A stretch of DNA of 64,000 nucleotides. It comes from Maratus speciosus (Eukaryota; Arthropoda; Arachnida; Araneae; Salticidae). How positions within the stretch are numbered: position 1 is the stretch's first letter; each line of letters begins with the position of its first letter. The translations under genes were made by a program, and so were the position numbers. The notes under the pieces were generated by a model. That model was not told the origin of the DNA. It did not search any database and saw only the letters and a list, made by a program, of their open reading frames with translations. The stretch covers positions 447,070,619 through 447,134,618 of the forward strand of contig OZ010786.1 of assembly GCA_963932465.1 (NCBI GenBank), given 5' to 3'. This document shows positions 1-10,954 of this stretch, one piece after another.

Positions 1-10
1 ATAGTAAACC

Positions 11-551
11 TGAATTCTGCAATTATGTGAATTTTTATTCAAATTGCTAAAAAGGCATAAAACCAACAGAGTGAAAAGGGATTTAGACCAGGGTTGGATC
101 TTTGGTTCAGCACACCAACGCTCTGCCAACTAAGCCACCTGGAACACCACAACTAGCCTAGATTAAGTATGTTGGTTTTAAGTATTGTTATCAGTGTTAA
201 TAAAAATTCACGTAAATAAGAAATTGAGATTTACTATTTATCAGGCGTATTTCATCGTTTCAAATTATTATATATACTACATTAACAGATAATGGATTCA
301 TTTCGACTATGGTTTCCACAGGGTTGTGGTTCATTAAAATATACCATCTTGTGCTGCGGTTGCAGTTTTACCAACATATTAGAGTCAAGGGGGTAAGGCT
401 AGGTGTATCATTCCAGGTGGCTCAGTTGGCAGAGCTATGGTCCGGTGTACCAAAGACACAGGTTCGGACCCAACCCTGCGTACATTTCACTCTGTTGATT
501 TAACGCCTTGTTAGAAATGGGAATAAAAATTCACTTAATTACAAAATTCAG
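11..551. repeat. Foldback (inverted-repeat) locus with tRNA-derived arms
   Basis: Positions 11-175 and about 385-551 are imperfect reverse complements. The right arm carries a tRNA-like sequence in plus orientation; the left arm carries the same sequence in minus orientation, so the tRNA heads point towards the centre and transcription would run outward. The left B-box region has lost about 10 bases. A short AT-rich block is inverted at 11-40 and direct at about 200-225 and 522-545. The spacer next to the right arm (CCATCTTGTGCTGCG) also occurs in the 35.7 kb foldback, so both belong to one family. It could be two inverted SINEs or one foldback element. Confidence 0.75.
418..471 (+). promoter_or_regulatory. 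tRNA-like internal Pol III promoter (A and B boxes) in SINE-like arm
   Basis: TGGCTCAGTTGG (418-429) matches the A box and GGTTCGGACCC (461-471) matches the B box, about 31 bases apart as in tRNA genes. The flanks do not form a convincing acceptor stem, so this is read as a tRNA-derived SINE head and not a tRNA gene. Activity is untested. Confidence 0.55.
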
Positions 552-682
552 ATAATTATATCATATATATTTATATATATATTTATATATATATATATAG
601 TCTAATGTGAGTATATCTCGATAAAAATAAAGATATAAGTCTGATAACCTGCTACTAGCTTCATTATATATATGTATATATA

Positions 683-2223
683 CACTGCTAAAAAAATTAA
701 GGGAGCAAGCAAAAAAGTGAAGAGAACAGTGAAAGACAGCCATGTATGACCATAAAATGGATAGTACACGTGTATCAATGCGCAATAAAAAAACACAATA
801 AAATTGTAAGGGAACTTTTACTCTTTGAAAAGATTAAAAGAACATGAAAAGATGGTTTAGGACAACAATTTGGTTTCATGTAAATGATAAAAAATGTATT
901 GTTTAGAAATGAAGCAAGATTTTTAATATGGCGTGTGGTCTCCTCGAACAGCTAAGACTGCTGCACAGCTGTTTCCCATGGATGCGATGAGGTTATCTAT
1001 AAGACTTTGGGGAATACATTCCCACTGCTCAAGAACTGCAATCTTCAAGTCTCGGACAGTAGAAGGAGGCCTCGGTCTCGCAGCAATACGTCGTCTGAGT
1101 ATGTCCCAAACATGCTCGATCGGATTTAGGTCAGGAGAGCATGCTGGTCATTCCATACGCTGTATTGTTTTAGCTTCAAGAATGTTTTCCACAAGACGAA
1201 CTGTATGGAGTCTGGCATTATCATGCATAGAAAAAAAGAAATAACTAATTGCTGTAACATAAAATACGGCATGAGGTCCCAGTATCTCGTCTGTATAACT
1301 TCGGACCGTCAAATTGCCATTCCGAATGATATGCAGGCACGTACGTCCACCTATGCTGATTCCAGCCAATAGCATCAACCCACCTCGTCTGTAATGTGAC
1401 CTTTCACGAACGAATGTGGGATTATTTTGAGTGTCTCTTCCTCTCCATGCCAAAACACATCAGATGTCACATCGAGATAGAATCTGGACTCGTCTGTAAA
1501 CAGAATTTGACTCCAACAACGTTGCCTCCAAACTCGATGTTCAGTTCCAAACCTGCTTTGGGCCGCACAGTGGCTTGAGGTCAACGGAATACAGACCATT
1601 GGCTTACGTGCATAGAGACCACCCTGATGAAGCCTATTTCGGACTGTTTGGTTGGACATCCTTCGTCCTGTGGCCAAGAACAACTGTGTTTGCAGCTGAG
1701 TAGCATTGTCCGTTCCGTCTCGACGAGCTGAGAACAGGATATATCGGTCATCAGTTTTTGTGTTAGTACATTTTCGACCTTGCACGTGTCGATGACCATT
1801 CCATGTGTTTTGGAATCGATTCCACAGCCTTTCATGGACGCTTCTTGCGACTTCAACAGCATCCACTACACTTCGTTGCGTTTCCTCAAATTCAACTGTC
1901 CCGATAACACGCCAAGCCGTGGATTTCCGCAAATCATGTTGTTGCGACATTTTTAAGCCACCTTTTTTCGAAACACAAGCTGAGCAATTGAATTTTACAA
2001 CTGAGGCAGTGAAACAGACGTTTCTGCAAAATCCCGATTTCTGCACTTATCTCTTTTTTCTAGTTTTTGACGTCATAAACTTTAATTTAGATATGAGTCT
2101 TCTTTATCTGTTTTCAACAACACTTTAAATTATGGATGTTTAATTTTACGTTATTTATCGATGTAAATATTTGCGTAATTTCGTTAAAACCATGTGCTCC
2201 CCTAATTGTTTTGAGCAGCACTG
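683..2223 (-). mobile_element. Tc1-like DNA transposon, decayed, TA target
   Basis: The ends are inverted repeats: left CACTGCTAAAAAAATTAAGG, right (read inward) a slightly altered CAGTGCTGCTCAAAACAATT. Both sides are flanked by TA (681-682 and 2224-2225). The 1.54 kb length and the minus-strand transposase fit Tc1. Its TIR and protein are close to the element at 56.8-58.4 kb, so the two are members of one family. Confidence 0.88.
923..1950 (-). pseudogene. Tc1-family DD34E transposase pseudogene
   Basis: Cut-and-paste transposase of the Tc1 family acting on the surrounding TIRs. Reading from ATG at 1950 (MSQQHDLRKS) the frame is open through ILFTDESRF, which holds the first catalytic Asp, then shifts by one base near 1380-1450. 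The next frame holds the second Asp in MHDNARLH and, after a TGA at 1148-1150 where Trp is expected, SPDLNPIEHVWD with the catalytic Glu. Asp to Glu spacing is 34 residues, so this is DD34E. The end is RGDHTPY, as in the sister copy at 57-58 kb. About 342 codons, the usual Tc1 length. I see only two lesions, one frameshift and one nonsense codon; it cannot make active protein as it stands. Confidence 0.9.
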
Positions 2224-2235
2224 TATATATATATA

Positions 2236-2825
2236 CAGTGTATATCTGAAAGGCTTCGACAAGCTTAGAGGGATGATAATACTCATGAAGACGAACAAAA
2301 AATGCAATAGAACATGGGGTCGCAAACGACGTTTAAAGGATGAAAATCGAGAAAAAGCTTCTAGAAATGGACAAACTGAGACAAGAAAGAAACACTCCAG
2401 AAAATTATTTATTGCGAAGAATAGGTACAACACAGCTCGTGATGTCTAGAGAAAACAGATATTTTACAACAATTGCTCAAAGTGTCTACCGCGGACATAG
2501 TGTTACATAGTGTATGTCTAAGGGGGGAACGGCTGGCGGACATACTCGAAGACTTCGGGAGTTTCCTGGATTTCTCCTGCTCACAGATTTGTTTAGGTTG
2601 CTTTCAAGTTTTTGTTATCTCTTTATGACCAGATATGCACAATGCGAAAAAAAGCATCTTCGTGGTACTAGCCAGTTCTGAAGAAAAGCAGCATACGGGA
2701 TCTCGGTATTTTTATTATTTTTGCGGTTTTCGCCCTTTAAACGTCATTTTCCATTGCATTTTATGTTTGTCTTGATGATTACTATCACCCCCCTAAGTTT
2801 GTTGAAGCATTTCAGATACACCCTG
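2236..2825. mobile_element. Non-autonomous element with ~110 bp terminal inverted repeats
   Basis: Left end CAGTGTATATCTGAAAGGC pairs with right end (read inward) CAGGGTGTATCTGAAATGC, and similarity continues inward for about 110 bases on each side, through a shared GACGTTTAAAGG segment. The ~350 bp interior shows no transposase. TA precedes the left end; the right flank is TGTATA, so the target duplication is unclear. It abuts the Tc1 element at 683-2223. Confidence 0.65.
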
Positions 2826-2847
2826 TGTATACATATATATGAAAAAT

Positions 2848-2926
2848 AAAAAAATATTAAATCAGTCACTGTTATACAGACACACATATATATATATAAC
2901 AGTGTATGATTTAATATTTTTTTTTA
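2848..2926. repeat. Hairpin-forming inverted repeat
   Basis: About 28 bases at 2848-2875 (AATATTAAATCAGTCACTGT core) pair with 2895-2925 around a short CACACATATA loop. AT-rich; no gene connection seen. Confidence 0.55.
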
Positions 2927-3139
2927 ACGAAGAGATATTTGTCATGTATCAATATGAATATCAAAATCGATATTTTGTTATTTTATAATTTTTTTTTTAT
3001 TTTAGTTATTCAAAGTTCCTCAAATAAAGAGAGAAAATTAATTACATTATTTTTAATACTTTTAGCTTCTAACAGGTAAGTTTGAAAGATAATATATTTT
3101 TTAAATATTTATCTCGTGAATAATACCACATAGAAAGCC

Positions 3140-3360
3140 CAGATAAACAACGAACATGCAGCATCTCTTGAATCTTCATATTTTGTCCGGAAACAGCGAA
3201 GATAAATCCTATTACCACCATAAAATAAGATTTACGCATGTCGTTGCTAGAGTTTTAATGTTTTGAATTGCTTTTATATCCTTTCTTAGACAGCGATTAA
3301 GTATTCATGATTTGTGCATTTGAATCATTTGCTACTATCAATAAAAAATGGCTTAGCACA
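3140..3360 (+). repeat. Dispersed repeat module, copy 1
   Basis: First of about nine diverged copies of a ~200-250 bp module. Landmarks in order: GCATCTCT, ATTACCACCATAAAATAA, GTCGTTGCTAGAGTTTTAAT, TTTGAATTGCTTTTATA, TTAAGTATTCATGATT and a final AATGGCTTAGC. Better copies continue into a ~200 bp satellite-like unit. No open reading frame is conserved between copies, so it is treated as non-coding. Confidence 0.6.
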
Positions 3361-3784
3361 AAAAAAAATGAAGAAAATGATTCTAAAACTAAGCCCCGGG
3401 AGATAGTTTATGGTTTCATTTAGTGTAGCAAATAATACACTAATAAATACACAATAAATACAAGATTAGAAAAATACTGATTTGTTAAAAGTTTGTACAT
3501 ACTTACCAGAGTGTTAAAGGTTAACCCTTGTTGGACACTAGCTTTTCATAGTATATGTCTAATTTTATATTCTATTTTCATCACTATATTTGAAAAATAA
3601 ATTTTGTAAAAGTACAAGTAAAAGTGTTTCTTAAAAAAAAGTGCTGCCAACGGAATAAAAATCGTGTAAGAGATGCTGGTTCCAATGTCACGTGGGAAGT
3701 GAGATAGGACCGATAAGAGTCCATAAGTACTTTTTAATTTTCGATTATTTCGATATTTACTCACGTCCCTCCATTACTTATGTA
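3361..3784. other. AT-rich stretch, no gene seen
   Basis: Mostly low-complexity AT. TTAACCCTTGTTGG near 3523 resembles a piggyBac-type end (TTAA then CCC), but I could not find a matching opposite end. Confidence 0.4.
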
Positions 3785-4237
3785 CCGGGTGAGACAGTGA
3801 GTCAAAAGTTCGTTAAAACTTTAAAAACTCATAAAAAGGGAAGAAATTATGATAAAGGAGTGCTGTTTGCAAGAAAGGGCTCACAAGTTTTTTTTTTTTC
3901 TTTTGTTGCTAAATAAAAATCCGACTGAGTTAAAACATCACATGTAGACGGCACTGACAGAAACACAATGAACAGGTACTACGACACAACTTGGTTGTTT
4001 CGTATAATGTTCTGGATGTGATGTTGAACATTTGTTATTGCAAGAACAAATGAATAGAGCATATTGTTGTCCTATTCATTGTGTTTCGGGTCGTCAGCGC
4101 CCCCTACATGTGATGTTTTAACTAATTTTTCTTTTGCTGCTAAAAAAAAAAATTCCGACTACTTTGTGAGCCCTTTCTTGCAAACCGTATTCCTTTATCA
4201 TAACTTCTTCCTTTCTAATGAGTTTCGGCTCACCTTG
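3785..4237. mobile_element. MITE with very long inverted arms, TA target
   Basis: Arms of about 190 bases (3785-3980 and 4055-4237) are reverse complements and make up most of the 453 bp. Shared landmarks are GCAAGAAAGGGCTCACAA and TTAAAACATCACATGTAG. TA flanks both ends (3783-3784 and 4238-4239). No coding capacity. The short loop contains ACAACTTGG and AACAAATG motifs of no known meaning. Confidence 0.75.
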
Positions 4238-4862
4238 TACATACATATGTGCCAAATCTCCCGATTTTAGAGAGTGACTGCTGTTCAAATAAATAAAGTT
4301 GAAACAAAAATCTTATTTCAGGAATGAAGCAAAGTAAGTTTCAAATGACTACCACATAGAAGTAAAGCACACTTAATTAAACAAATTTTCTGGTCAAAAA
4401 TACTTTTTTTTAAATTCAAAAAATCCGGAATGTTGGGACGTATGCATCATATATATATATATTTTGTACCCACATCCTAAAATCTAATGAATTACCAGCA
4501 GTAGATTATAACATATACAATACTTAAAATAACTTTTTTTTTAATAATGAAAGTAATAATGAGAAATGAAGAATACTCCATAAAATTAATCTACATCACA
4601 ACAATAACCACAATTATTGTTTTCGATATCGGGAGCTTTTAATATTAATAACGCAGCGTCGTTTTGGAAATTAAAAGCGGCAAAAAATATATATGATAAA
4701 ATTTGAATATTATGATTTTTGAGAAATTTAAGACGTTGAATGGTTTTTAGAATTAATGGCCTAGGACAATAACTATTATAATCAATGATAAATTGGTAAC
4801 AGATTGACTGGAGTCGAGTTACATGATTATTCTGATTATTCGATATATTATAGACCGGGAGG

Positions 4863-5245
4863 CAACTGCATAGAACATCACCTTATCGAGTTGACGACTG
4901 AAATTCCAGTATAAGAGAAAACTCGATTCATATATTAAAATACAACTGGTCTTCCATATAATATCTTGGTGGAAACCACCTGCAAACCCGATTTTAGTGG
5001 TTGATCGATAGGTTTATCATTGTGCTTTCCTGTACACAATGGTATGAAAACTTTAAAGGGGGGGGGGGGAGCAGGAAAACACAATGTTAAGCCTATAAGT
5101 CAACGACTAAAATCGGGTTTTCACGTGTTTTTCGCAGAGATATGACTTGTCAGACCAGTTGCATTTTAATATGCGAATCGAGTTTTAACTAATCCTGGAA
5201 TTTCAGCAGTCAACACAATGAGGCGATTGCTTGTGCAGCTGCTTC
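4863..5245. repeat. ~380 bp imperfect palindrome with G-run at centre
   Basis: Left arm about 4863-5045 and right arm about 5065-5245 pair at roughly 80%. Shared landmarks: TGACTGCTGAAATTCCAG-like, AAAACTCGATTC, AACTGGTCT and CCCGATTTTAGT. A run of 13 G lies at the centre (about 5058-5070). It is likely a foldback or MITE-type element; I see no target duplication. Confidence 0.65.
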
Positions 5246-5390
5246 TCCGGTCTGTTTTCAGTGCTGAAAATGTTTTGCTCTGTAAATAATATTGGAATAA
5301 AAAATATAACTTAGAATTTCCATTTATAAAATTAATTCTAAAACTTCATTTCCTACCACCTGAATAACAACACTAGCAAATGATCTTATT

Positions 5391-5640
5391 TAACAACACA
5401 TTTAAATAATGCAACATGTCTTTCACGTTCACGTTTCGTACACAAAGACTTAAGGAAGGCAATCGATTTAGCCTCATAAAATTGAATTTTCATGTGTCAT
5501 TGCTAAAGTTTTAAGACTTTGAATTGCTTTTATACTATTTCGTAAGCCCGATTAAATAAATATTTATGATTTGTCCATTTGAATCAATTAGTACTTGTTA
5601 TAATCAATAGCTTAGCAGTTTAGTACCAAGGAAAATACCC
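5391..5640 (+). repeat. Dispersed repeat module, copy 2
   Basis: Carries the landmarks AAAATTGAATTTTCATGTGTC, TTTGAATTGCTTTTATA, TATTTATGATTTGTCC and ATAGCTTAGCA in the same order as the copy at 3.1 kb, with many substitutions. Confidence 0.55.
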
Positions 5641-6480
5641 AACTCTTTTGATTGGAGATAGATTTTGAGAGACATAAGAGACTGGTGATAGATTTTTTAA
5701 AACGTTTTTATTTAGTTAAGTAAATTGTTAAATACAGTTTTAAGACCAGATTAATAAAAAACAATGCCTTATTAGCAGATTTTATTCATGATTTTCCGCA
5801 AATCTCGTCTATGTATCCCGACTAAAGAAGATTGTTGTGAAGTACCCTTCTGATAAATAAAATATACTCGACATGGCTCGCCAAGTCACAAGCTATTCGC
5901 ATCAAAATTCCTTGTTTATGATTTTTTTAAAAAGAAATATAAAATATAAATAACGATTATAAATAACATATTTAATATAAAAAATGCACATAAAAATAGA
6001 CAAAGTCTTGAAAATATTATACAAAAATTCATCAAAATTTGTAGCAATCGAATCGTTTTGCTGTTTCCTGCAAATGCATCACATTTTTAATTTCATAATA
6101 ATTCATAAACACATTTTTCTCATAAAATATAGGAAATACTCTTTAATTTAATATTTCGAATTTTACAATTAAAAAATAGCATGTTGGAATTTTTCCAGAA
6201 GTCATACAAAACAAAAGAATTGCACAATGTAATCACTATTAACTAAACGTAAAATAAGGATTATAAGTCAGATTCTGAAATTATATAAAATGATGAAACT
6301 TTCAACAATAAATACAATTCTGGTTTTCATTTAAGTAAACGTGAAATGTTCAAAATATACGAAATTAAAAAAATATATAATTATTGTCTTTGTTTACAAT
6401 AGACATAAATATGGATAACGCTAAAAAAACTGTTTTTCCAAAAACCCTTAATCTCCTATTATTCCCGGAATTTTCTAAAA
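5641..6480. other. AT-rich stretch, no gene seen
   Basis: No open frame with recognisable protein, no TIR pair found. ATATAAAATATAAATAACG-type low complexity dominates 5930-6300. Confidence 0.4.
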
Positions 6481-6599
6481 GCCCGTGTCTTGGAACAAAA
6501 ATAGAGGGCTATAACGTCTTTCAAACTTCGCCTAATGGAAAAATTAATAGAATACTTTGATGCTTTTCTGGAAGTTTGCGTTTGCTATTTGTTCTATTA

Positions 6600-7790
6600 C
6601 TTCCACTGCCAGATGTCGTCGTCTCTTTATTCCCCTGGACGCCGTAACCACGTCTCCTTAACTGACTTTTTGGACATCCGTAGCACTAATGCTTCTGCCG
6701 GCGGGACATTTACTTTTTGCGTCTGTTAGTGATCCGACTTTTTGTTATGTCTTCCCTCGACTAGTTCAACTCCTCCAAGCAGATTTCCCCGACGTGTTCC
6801 ATCATCGATCCTAATTTTTTTTAGAGGACTGATTTTGGAAGCTGTTCCAAAACTTTGTTTCTATGTAATGGATAGATTCTGGTCAACGGAAATTCCGGCA
6901 TTAGATTGTTTTCGGCGTTAGACACAGGTACAATCATGAGCTCTTTTAAAAGAGCTTGAAATTCGTCCGCTTGTACGTCTTTTGCATACCAGAGGTATTT
7001 TTTTTTCAACATGACTCTAATGGTATTTTAGCGGACCGACAAATGTCACTCGAGTGGTTGTAGGATATGAGTCAAATTTGGAGGGAGTGCGATGAAGTTA
7101 ATGTTATTTTTCTCACAAAGACGTAACACTTATAGAGAGACTTATTAGACATATATGACATATTGGACATTAGAGACATATTAGACATATATGAGAGCTT
7201 AAAATCTCCCCGATGATTACTTTTGGAAGGTCTTGCCTTTTCAGATAGGAAGCAAATTTGATAAAAAGCAGTCTTCCAAAAACTTGGTGATCGAATCAGC
7301 CTGATTTTATCTTGCTTCCTCTGGTTCCTTCTCGCTCTAACTGAACCAATTTTTTTCAGATTTGTCTTGGAGGCAATTCTCCCACAGCACTTACACACAC
7401 CTTGATTGAAGTAAAAACCTTCGACGAATATTTTTTGCTCTCCGAGTGATCACTTTAATATTTCGAAGGTCGTCCACCAGATTCGCCTTTACCTAATTAT
7501 TTTTGTTATCGGTCAAGATACCCTTCAACTCATTTTCCTAATTCGTAAAGTACATATCAATTACTCCTTGAGCGGTCTTACTCCTGCCGTTGTTATTTTT
7601 GAACGTTCGTTGAGTGACAATTGTTTTGTAGCGTTTCATAAAAAATACAGCACAATCATCTCCAGGAAATTGTCCATTTTGAAACAAACGTACGTGTATT
7701 CCCGTTCCGCCCAGTTAAGCCTTCTCTACACAACGTAAATCGACAGTAGTTAATAGAAAATCGTACGAATACATGTCGATTGCATGAGCA
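6600..7790 (-). pseudogene. pogo/Tigger-like DDE transposase pseudogene
   Basis: Minus-strand frames, broken by stops and shifts, give in order a segment like NMFVAHAIDMYSYDF, then ANLVDD (family: NLVDDPG), then CLCEKNNINFIALPPN-like followed by THILQPLE (family motif after the second catalytic Asp), then LKKKYLWYAKDVQADEF, LMPEFPLTRIYPLHRNKVL and a tail ending KETWLRRPGE. That order matches the DDE_1 superfamily transposases of pogo type, widespread in arthropods. The stretch where the family has its GDNLSSH-type catalytic motif is degraded and partly replaced by short repeats at 7143-7194. I do not see an intact N-terminal DNA-binding domain; 7800-8000 may hold its remains. No TIR pair was located. 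Dead copy, at least five lesions. Confidence 0.7.
7143..7194. repeat. Short degenerate tandem repeat (AGACATATT-like)
   Basis: Repeats of TTAGACATAT/TTGGACATTAGAGACAT inside the pogo-like pseudogene, interrupting the region that should encode the catalytic Asp. Confidence 0.6.
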
Positions 7791-8299
7791 ACGAACATAT
7801 TGTTTCCTTCACTGCGAATAACGATTGTCGCCCTTGTATTTTTTATGGCACGCCGTTAAACCCCGTGCTTCTTTTTTCTGTAACCATATTGTATTTTTAT
7901 GAATATATAATCTAAAAGCATAGGAAATATCACATTTATTAGAAAAATGTTTTACTATTATTAAGTTAAATATGCTCCTCAATGAAAACCAGCACATAAA
8001 ATGTTTAATTCACAAACCTCTGAGATGTTTTCCTCAGAGTCAATTGCGGCGTTAGGACCATTTGCATTGTTTTTATATTTAATTTTTAAACAGAAACCTG
8101 TGTGGGTTATTTTCCGACAGCGGCATTGTGTCACAAAGTTGCCCCATCAAGTGTATATATTTCGATTATGTTGCTATATCTCACAGAAATATCACTTTTC
8201 AAAGGTTATGTTAATCCACAGTCTAACTAACATAATAACAACAAAGAATATTTACTTTTGTTATGGGAATCATATATGCTGTAGGATACAGATTATAAA

Positions 8300-8510
8300 G
8301 TGTCCGGATTTGGAGAGAACACCGCCGGAGTAGTTTTCAACGATACACCGGCCGTGAAAACAAGGGAGGTATTGGAGATTCGGGAAATAGGCGTTAGGTG
8401 ATGCGGCACACCGTATTAGGCACTGCTGTTTGCTTTCTTGCCACCACGAACAGGGCTGGAGATTCGAAATACGAAAAGTAGACCATGTGCCACAAAATAT
8501 CTCCTACAGT
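8300..8510. other. GC-richer island of unknown origin
   Basis: Clearly less AT-rich than its surroundings (GCCGGAGTAG, ACACCGGCCGTG, GATGCGGCACACCG). Short peptides such as RRHTVLGTAVCF can be read but no frame is open for long and no family is recognised. It could be a decayed transposon or retroelement piece. Confidence 0.35.
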
Positions 8511-9689
8511 CATAAAGTTCATTTTATCTAAATTTTTCTGATTATCTTCATACTATAAACACATCTATATAAAATCTATTACATTATAAAAAAGAAAAAA
8601 AATGCTCTGAAAAGTGCTTTTTTTCGTTTATTTTATGATTTTTAACATCATTTATTCAGGCTTCCCTTCACAGTTTTAAACTAAAGCGTTGCAGAATTTT
8701 TCCATTAAATTCTTATTAATCTTTCAACTTAAATTTTTAAATTAATATTATAACTCTTTAAATTTAAATTTAAATTTTTATATCAGCGGTGATAATTTAC
8801 ATTATTTTTAAATTTTTTTGCTCAATCACTTTTTATTAAAGTTAATTTTTAACATCATAATAATTTTCTAAGGTTTTTGTAACTGCAGTTATACTTTTCC
8901 CTATGGCTGATCTTTTAGTAGTAAGACACTTACCTATCTATAGACTGGGGATAGAGCTTTATGTAAGCTCGGAAGCTCCTTAAAGCTGCTTACCCTGTTT
9001 TAACACTTCGTAAACTCTGTATCGAGTCTCGTTCACTTCCCTTCGAAGTTTGCTTTAAACTCTTTCTCTAGTTTACTCTTTATGGCTGTACCGTACACAT
9101 AATCCATCAGTTCACATTCCACCAGAGGTAAATGGGTGAGAATGCTTATTCTACAGAGCTCTGTGCAGATTCGAGTTTTGGATAGAATACATTTATTTTC
9201 GTTTTTGGCTAAGAATTTTTTTTTAATAAGCGAGAAGTATTAGACATCGTTGTGGCTTTCGAGAAACCACCACATCATAGACACACCAAAACGAAAAGGT
9301 TTCCATTTATCCTTATGCCACATGTGGTGTCTTTTGCACAACTTCGCACAACTCGTTGCCAGGTCTACAATGGAAAATCTGTAAATCTTACATTTTCTTT
9401 CAGTATGAAATAAAAAATAAGTTAAAAAAAATATTTTATAAATAATGAAGCAGCCAAATTATTAAAGGAATCCATTCTAAATTGACAATTGGCTCACAGG
9501 TGTCTATCAGCGAATGAAGTGACAACGCTTTGTCTGATAATAAGATGTAAAATTGTTGCTGAAAATTATTTTTTATACATAATAATGCGAAAATATATTT
9601 TTAAGTAGTTTCTGAATTACATTTATCTAACTAAACTCTAAATCTACAATTCCTATCACCCGAATAACAGAACTAGTAAAATAACATGA
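8511..9689. other. AT-rich stretch, no gene seen
   Basis: 8560-8880 is AT low complexity. 8930-9370 is more complex and gives short peptides, none recognisable. No paired TIRs found. Confidence 0.4.
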
Positions 9690-9920
9690 AAATAAACACG
9701 TTTAAATAATTCAGCATCTCTCGCATCTTCTCGGTTTGTCACACAACACTTAAGGAGGAAATTCTATTACCACCATAAAATAAAATTTACATGTGTCGTT
9801 GCTAGAGTTTTAATGCTTTGAATTGCTTTTATAGTCGTTCTTAGACAGTGATTAAGTATTCATGATTCGTCCATCTGAATCGATTGGTAACTTATAACAA
9901 ACAATGGTTTTGTTTATTGT
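9690..9920 (+). repeat. Dispersed repeat module, copy 3
   Basis: One of the better copies: GCATCTCTCGCATCTTCTC, ATTACCACCATAAAATAA, GTCGTTGCTAGAGTTTTAAT, TTTGAATTGCTTTTATA, TTAAGTATTCATGATTCG, ACAATGG. Confidence 0.65.
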
Positions 9921-10807
9921 TCCAAAGGCCAGTTTCTTTTTATTTCATTAGTGATTAAAAATTAAGCAGCTTTAAATGAGACTTTTTTAATTAAGGCGAA
10001 TTAAAATTTTAAGCCTGTTTAGAAATAATTTGGCAAAAAAATAAGAAATAATTAAATAAAACGTAAAATAATCATTTGATAATATTCTCGTGACAGTGTA
10101 AATTGGTTTTATTCGAAACCGATCCGATCTGAAAGTAGTCTTATTTAGTTCTTTTTTTTTAACCTGCATGTTTTAATTCTAACATTTGCCTCTAAATTTT
10201 TTCTTGTGTGTGGGATAGGGGGTGGGAGGTCGAGTAATACCGATTAAAAATAATAAACAGTGTATATTATTTCATTGCCTTAATGTTCTTTCATTTTTTA
10301 TATTAAAAATCTGCTTTGAGTTCGATTTGGCTGAGTTTCATGTTCAAGTATGTTGTGTTCAGTTTGGGTTCTGTGTCGGTAAATTATTTTCTCGTGTTCT
10401 CGTCGTGCAGGACTCTAGTTAGAATCTATAGGCAACGGTTATTATATTATTTTATCTGATTATATGGTAGATTACTGTTGCTAAATGTACATTAAAAAAA
10501 ATAATACAGGAAAAGCATTTAAATTTTTGTTTTTATTTATGTAACTTATTTCCAATTTTCCACCTAACTCAAATAGAATATTCTAACAAAAATATTTTGA
10601 TAATTAACCCTCCACGCACCTGCGATTATTGCGAGTTATGACGTTCGTCCGCTATTCAGAGTCACGTTAAAATTACGTGTAAGGGTTGCCGTGTTGACTG
10701 TTTTTTTTATTATTATCATTTTCATTACAATATTCTAATGAACAATTTTTCTACTAGGATTTTACTTATAATTTCCATGAAAATTATTGTTTGAAAATAA
10801 TAGACAA

Positions 10808-10832
10808 ATAATAATAATAATAATAATAATCG
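10808..10832. repeat. (AAT)n microsatellite
   Basis: About eight uninterrupted AAT units. Confidence 0.9.
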
Positions 10833-10954
10833 TAAATTAAATTAATATAAATGATACGCGATAAAAACGCATGAGACCTATTATCTTGAAAAGGCAAAAT
10901 CTATTAAAATTCTTTTATTATGTTAAAACTGTTGATAAAAATGCGAATAAAATA

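Noticed and set aside
418..490. Functional tRNA gene
   Set aside because: A and B boxes are present but no acceptor stem pairs and the locus is a repeated foldback arm; a tRNA-derived SINE explains it better.
1805..2128. 107-codon plus-strand open frame
   Set aside because: Antisense shadow of the Tc1 transposase pseudogene at 923-1950; no independent family.
8001..8333. 110-codon plus-strand open frame as a gene
   Set aside because: No recognisable domain, no sign of splice context, low-complexity hydrophobic segments; could be chance in AT-rich DNA.
10600..10690. piggyBac end (TTAACCCTCCACGCACC)
   Set aside because: Looks right for a left end but no matching opposite end was found nearby.
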